Under the pieces are notes generated by a model that saw only the letters and a list, made by a program, of their open reading frames with translations, had not been told where the DNA came from and made no database searches. From NCBI GenBank assembly GCA_021793335.1, contig JAJYSW010000070.1, positions 1 through 13,913 on the forward strand: 13,913 nucleotides of DNA. Reading direction: 5' to 3'. Position 1 is the first letter of the stretch, and every line of letters begins with the position of its first letter. Positions 12,399-13,913 of this stretch are shown here, in pieces. The position numbers and the translations under genes are program-made. This DNA comes from Actinomycetes bacterium. Lineage in GTDB: Bacteria > Actinomycetota > Actinomycetes > Mycobacteriales > Micromonosporaceae.

Positions 12399-12734
12399 AT
12401 GCCGCAGCAGCATTGGACTGACAAAGAGGAACGGCAGTACGAGCACATCGAGAAAGGCGCCGAGCAGCGCGGCACGAGCCGCGACCGGGCTCAGGAGATC
12501 GCCGCGCGCACCGTGAACAAGCAGCGCGCGCAGGCAGGCGAGACCAAGACGGCCAGTCGCACCTCGACCGAGGACACATCGGCCTACCGACGCGGCGGCA
12601 AACGCTCCGGCAAGCGTGTCGGACCGCAGGGCCGCACCAAGGCGCAGCTCTACGAGGACGCCCGTCGCGAGAACGTCGAAGGCCGCTCCAAGATGACCAA
12701 GGCCGAACTTCAGAAGGCGCTCAAGCGCCACTGA
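12399..12734 (+). CDS. Small basic protein with Rho_N/SAP-like C-terminus (often named plasmid stabilization protein)
   Basis: This hydrophilic, strongly charged protein has 111 residues. The N-terminal half (QQHWTDKEERQYEHIEKGA, then RAQEIAARTVNKQRAQ) is helical and resembles a widespread actinobacterial family. The C-terminal segment GPQGRTKAQLYEDARRENV followed by GRSKMTKAELQKALKRH looks like a Rho N-terminal/SAP-type helix-extension-helix that can bind nucleic acid. Databases often call such proteins plasmid stabilization protein, but nothing here indicates a plasmid. A DNA- or RNA-binding role under stress is the better inference. GGAGGTGA six bases before ATG 12399 fixes the start. It is the first gene of a three-gene operon, with 24 bases to the next start. 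Confidence 0.85.
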   Translation: MPQQHWTDKEERQYEHIEKGAEQRGTSRDRAQEIAARTVNKQRAQAGETKTASRTSTEDTSAYRRGGKRSGKRVGPQGRTKAQLYEDARRENVEGRSKMTKAELQKALKRH

Positions 12735-12758
12735 GTGCCGACGGGAAGGGGAGTGATC

Positions 12759-13232
12759 ATGGAGGTTCGACGCGACGATCCCGAGGGGATGACCTTTCGA
12801 ACCACCGAGCAGGAGGACACCAGGGCCCGGCGACGGGACTGGGAGGAGCGCGACCGCTCCGTCACCGATCTGGTGGGCGATATGAGCTCGCAGGTGGCCC
12901 ATCTCGCCCGAGTCGAGGCCCAACTGGCCGCCCGGGAGGTCACCGATAAGGCCAAACGCGGCGCCATGGGCGGCGGCATGTTCGCCTTCGCCGGAATCCT
13001 GGCGATCTACGGCGGGGCCGCGGTGGTGAGCGCCGCGGTGTTCGCGCTGTGGCTGGTGTGGCCGGGCTGGCTCTCGGCACTCGTCATCGGCGTGGTCCTG
13101 TTCGCGATCGCCGGCGTCATCGCCATGGCCGCCCGCTCGAAGCTGCGGCGCGCCATGCCGCCGGTTCCCGACGAGACGATGGAAGGGGCCCGTGAGGACC
13201 TCCGGGCCATGGGCGGAAGGATGGAGCGATGA
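12759..13232 (+). CDS. Phage-holin-family (DUF1469-like) membrane protein
   Basis: This 157-residue protein has a charged N-terminus, an amphipathic helix (DLVGDMSSQVAHLARVEAQL, about 38-57) and two membrane helices (about 72-97 and 103-125), followed by a short polar tail. It fits the Phage_holin_3_6/DUF1469 group of bacterial chromosomal membrane proteins, which are usually not phage-derived despite the name. No phage gene is nearby. AAGGGGAG before ATG 12759 is preferred over an in-frame GTG at 12735 that lacks a ribosome site. The ATGA overlap with the DUF3618 gene shows translational coupling. The pair is commonly found together in actinomycetes and is thought to act at the cell envelope; the molecular role is unknown. 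Confidence 0.88.
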   Translation: MEVRRDDPEGMTFRTTEQEDTRARRRDWEERDRSVTDLVGDMSSQVAHLARVEAQLAAREVTDKAKRGAMGGGMFAFAGILAIYGGAAVVSAAVFALWLVWPGWLSALVIGVVLFAIAGVIAMAARSKLRRAMPPVPDETMEGAREDLRAMGGRMER

Positions 13233-13771
13233 GCGGTTGGACGGTCCCACCGGACGATGCCGTGCCGCCCCGTGCGGGGGCCGAGCCCCCGCCGAACGTC
13301 GGCATGCCTGAAGAACCGAAGGACGAGCATCCCGAGCGGACGCCGACTCACCACCGACAAGGTGAGGAGGACGGCGAGGAAGCCCAGCAGGTCTCGACCG
13401 CGGAGCTGCGGCGCGACGCCGAACGCACCCGCGATCGACTCAACCAGGACATGGTGGATCTGCGCCGCAAGGTCGGCCTCGACCACGAGCACGGGGACGG
13501 ACCCGGGGCCGGTGGCCTGTTCGCCCCGGTGCGGCGTCACCCGATGACGGTCGCTCTGGCGACCGCAGGAGGGACGGCCGCGATCGTGATCGGCCTGAAG
13601 ATGGTCCGAAGCCGCCGCAAGAACGAGAAGCGCCGCATGAAGGACACCGCGCGGCGCAGCCGGATCGCGCAGCGTCGGCTCACCGAGGCCAGGGACATGG
13701 TCGCCGCGACGGCCGCCCGTGGGCGGCCGAATCGAGGACGCTCGGGGTGGCGCCGCCTGGCGCACCGGTAG
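13229..13771 (+). CDS. DUF3618-family membrane-anchored protein
   Basis: The 180-residue protein begins with a long Pro/Glu-rich disordered region (1-55). The DUF3618 core follows: an acidic/basic helix ELRRDAERTRDRLNQDMVDL (about 59-78), a linker, and one membrane helix (PMTVALATAGGTAAIVIGLK, about 104-123). The C-terminus is very basic, rich in Arg and Lys, and could contact DNA, RNA or membrane phospholipids. Its ATG overlaps the stop of the holin-family gene (ATGA), so translation is coupled. DUF3618 proteins usually follow DUF1469-type proteins in actinomycetes, which supports a joint complex at the envelope. Function is not established. A strong hairpin terminator follows 56 bases after the stop. 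Confidence 0.85.
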   Translation: MSGWTVPPDDAVPPRAGAEPPPNVGMPEEPKDEHPERTPTHHRQGEEDGEEAQQVSTAELRRDAERTRDRLNQDMVDLRRKVGLDHEHGDGPGAGGLFAPVRRHPMTVALATAGGTAAIVIGLKMVRSRRKNEKRRMKDTARRSRIAQRRLTEARDMVAATAARGRPNRGRSGWRRLAHR

Positions 13772-13827
13772 GCACGGTCCGCAGGGGCCGACGTCCACGG
13801 CGCTCTCGGAGTCCCGGAGACGGAACG

Positions 13828-13869
13828 GCGCGGGGCCCGGACATCGATCTCGATGTCCGGGCCCCGCGC
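13828..13869 (+). terminator. Long perfect hairpin terminator after the DUF3618 gene
   Basis: Perfect 20-bp inverted arms (13828-13847 and 13850-13869) with a 2-base centre, so the real loop is about four bases. The stem contains GGGGCCCGGACATCGA. It ends the three-gene operon and, being symmetric, may also block transcription from the right. Confidence 0.85.
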
Positions 13870-13913
13870 GCCTGTCCGGGCAGGAGCCCGGGCGTTCGCC
13901 CGAAGCGTCCTCG

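Noticed and set aside
12399..12734. Plasmid or toxin-antitoxin origin for the plasmid-stabilization-named gene
   Set aside because: No partner toxin, replication gene or partition site is seen; the name is a database habit for this family.
12759..13232. Prophage signal from a holin-family gene
   Set aside because: This is the chromosomal DUF1469-like group; no capsid, tail, integrase, endolysin or attachment repeat is nearby.
11835..13250. 471-codon minus frame opposite the Rho_N and holin-family genes
   Set aside because: Antisense to genes with ribosome sites and family features; composition typical of a shadow.

Overview
The window is high-GC DNA with strongly GC-ending codons, Shine-Dalgarno-led starts and several families typical of actinomycetes: a Hrp1-like CBS protein pair, DUF4383, DUF3618, a UdgX-type uracil-DNA glycosylase, and a DtpA/PCu(A)C/CopC copper locus as in Streptomyces. 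It looks like the chromosome of a filamentous or soil actinomycete. I cannot fix the genus. There is no rRNA, tRNA, CRISPR array, transposase or integrase that I can see.

Left part (about 249-3395, + strand): a copper-handling operon. It encodes a small multi-pass membrane protein, a PCu(A)C lipoprotein copper chaperone, a Tat-exported dye-decolourising peroxidase of DtpA type, and a membrane-anchored CopC with an intact His-brace. It ends at a strong hairpin terminator (3425-3465).

Middle and right (3509-13771): a stress island. It opens with a SigB/SigF/SigG-type sigma factor (3797-4594) that has very odd codon use: 26 of its 30 leucines are TTG. Around it lie, in both orientations, a previously overlooked 70-residue basic protein (-), UdgX (+), Hrp1-like CBS protein 1 (-), a mammalian-type transketolase (-), a DUF4383 membrane protein (+), a zinc-dependent dehydrogenase (-), Hrp1-like CBS protein 2 (-), a cytochrome P450 without the I-helix threonine (-), and a three-gene operon (+): a Rho_N/SAP-like basic protein, a phage-holin-family (DUF1469-like) membrane protein and a DUF3618 membrane protein. 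A hairpin terminator closes the operon (13828-13869).

The most interesting signal is regulatory. Seven transcription units on both strands have a site of the form GNNT-N15/16-GGGTA(C/T/G) about 30-75 bases before the start codon. An eighth unit has a degenerate copy (GTTT-N15-GGGAAC). This is the known promoter type of the SigB/SigF family, and a gene for such a sigma factor lies in the middle. I infer that most of the right-hand 10 kb is a compact, clustered general-stress regulon. It would join carbon flux (transketolase), aldehyde/alcohol oxidation, DNA uracil repair, redox-sensing CBS proteins, a P450 and envelope proteins. The sigma gene itself shows a vegetative-type promoter and a long, hairpin-containing leader instead. 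No anti-sigma or anti-anti-sigma gene is in the window.
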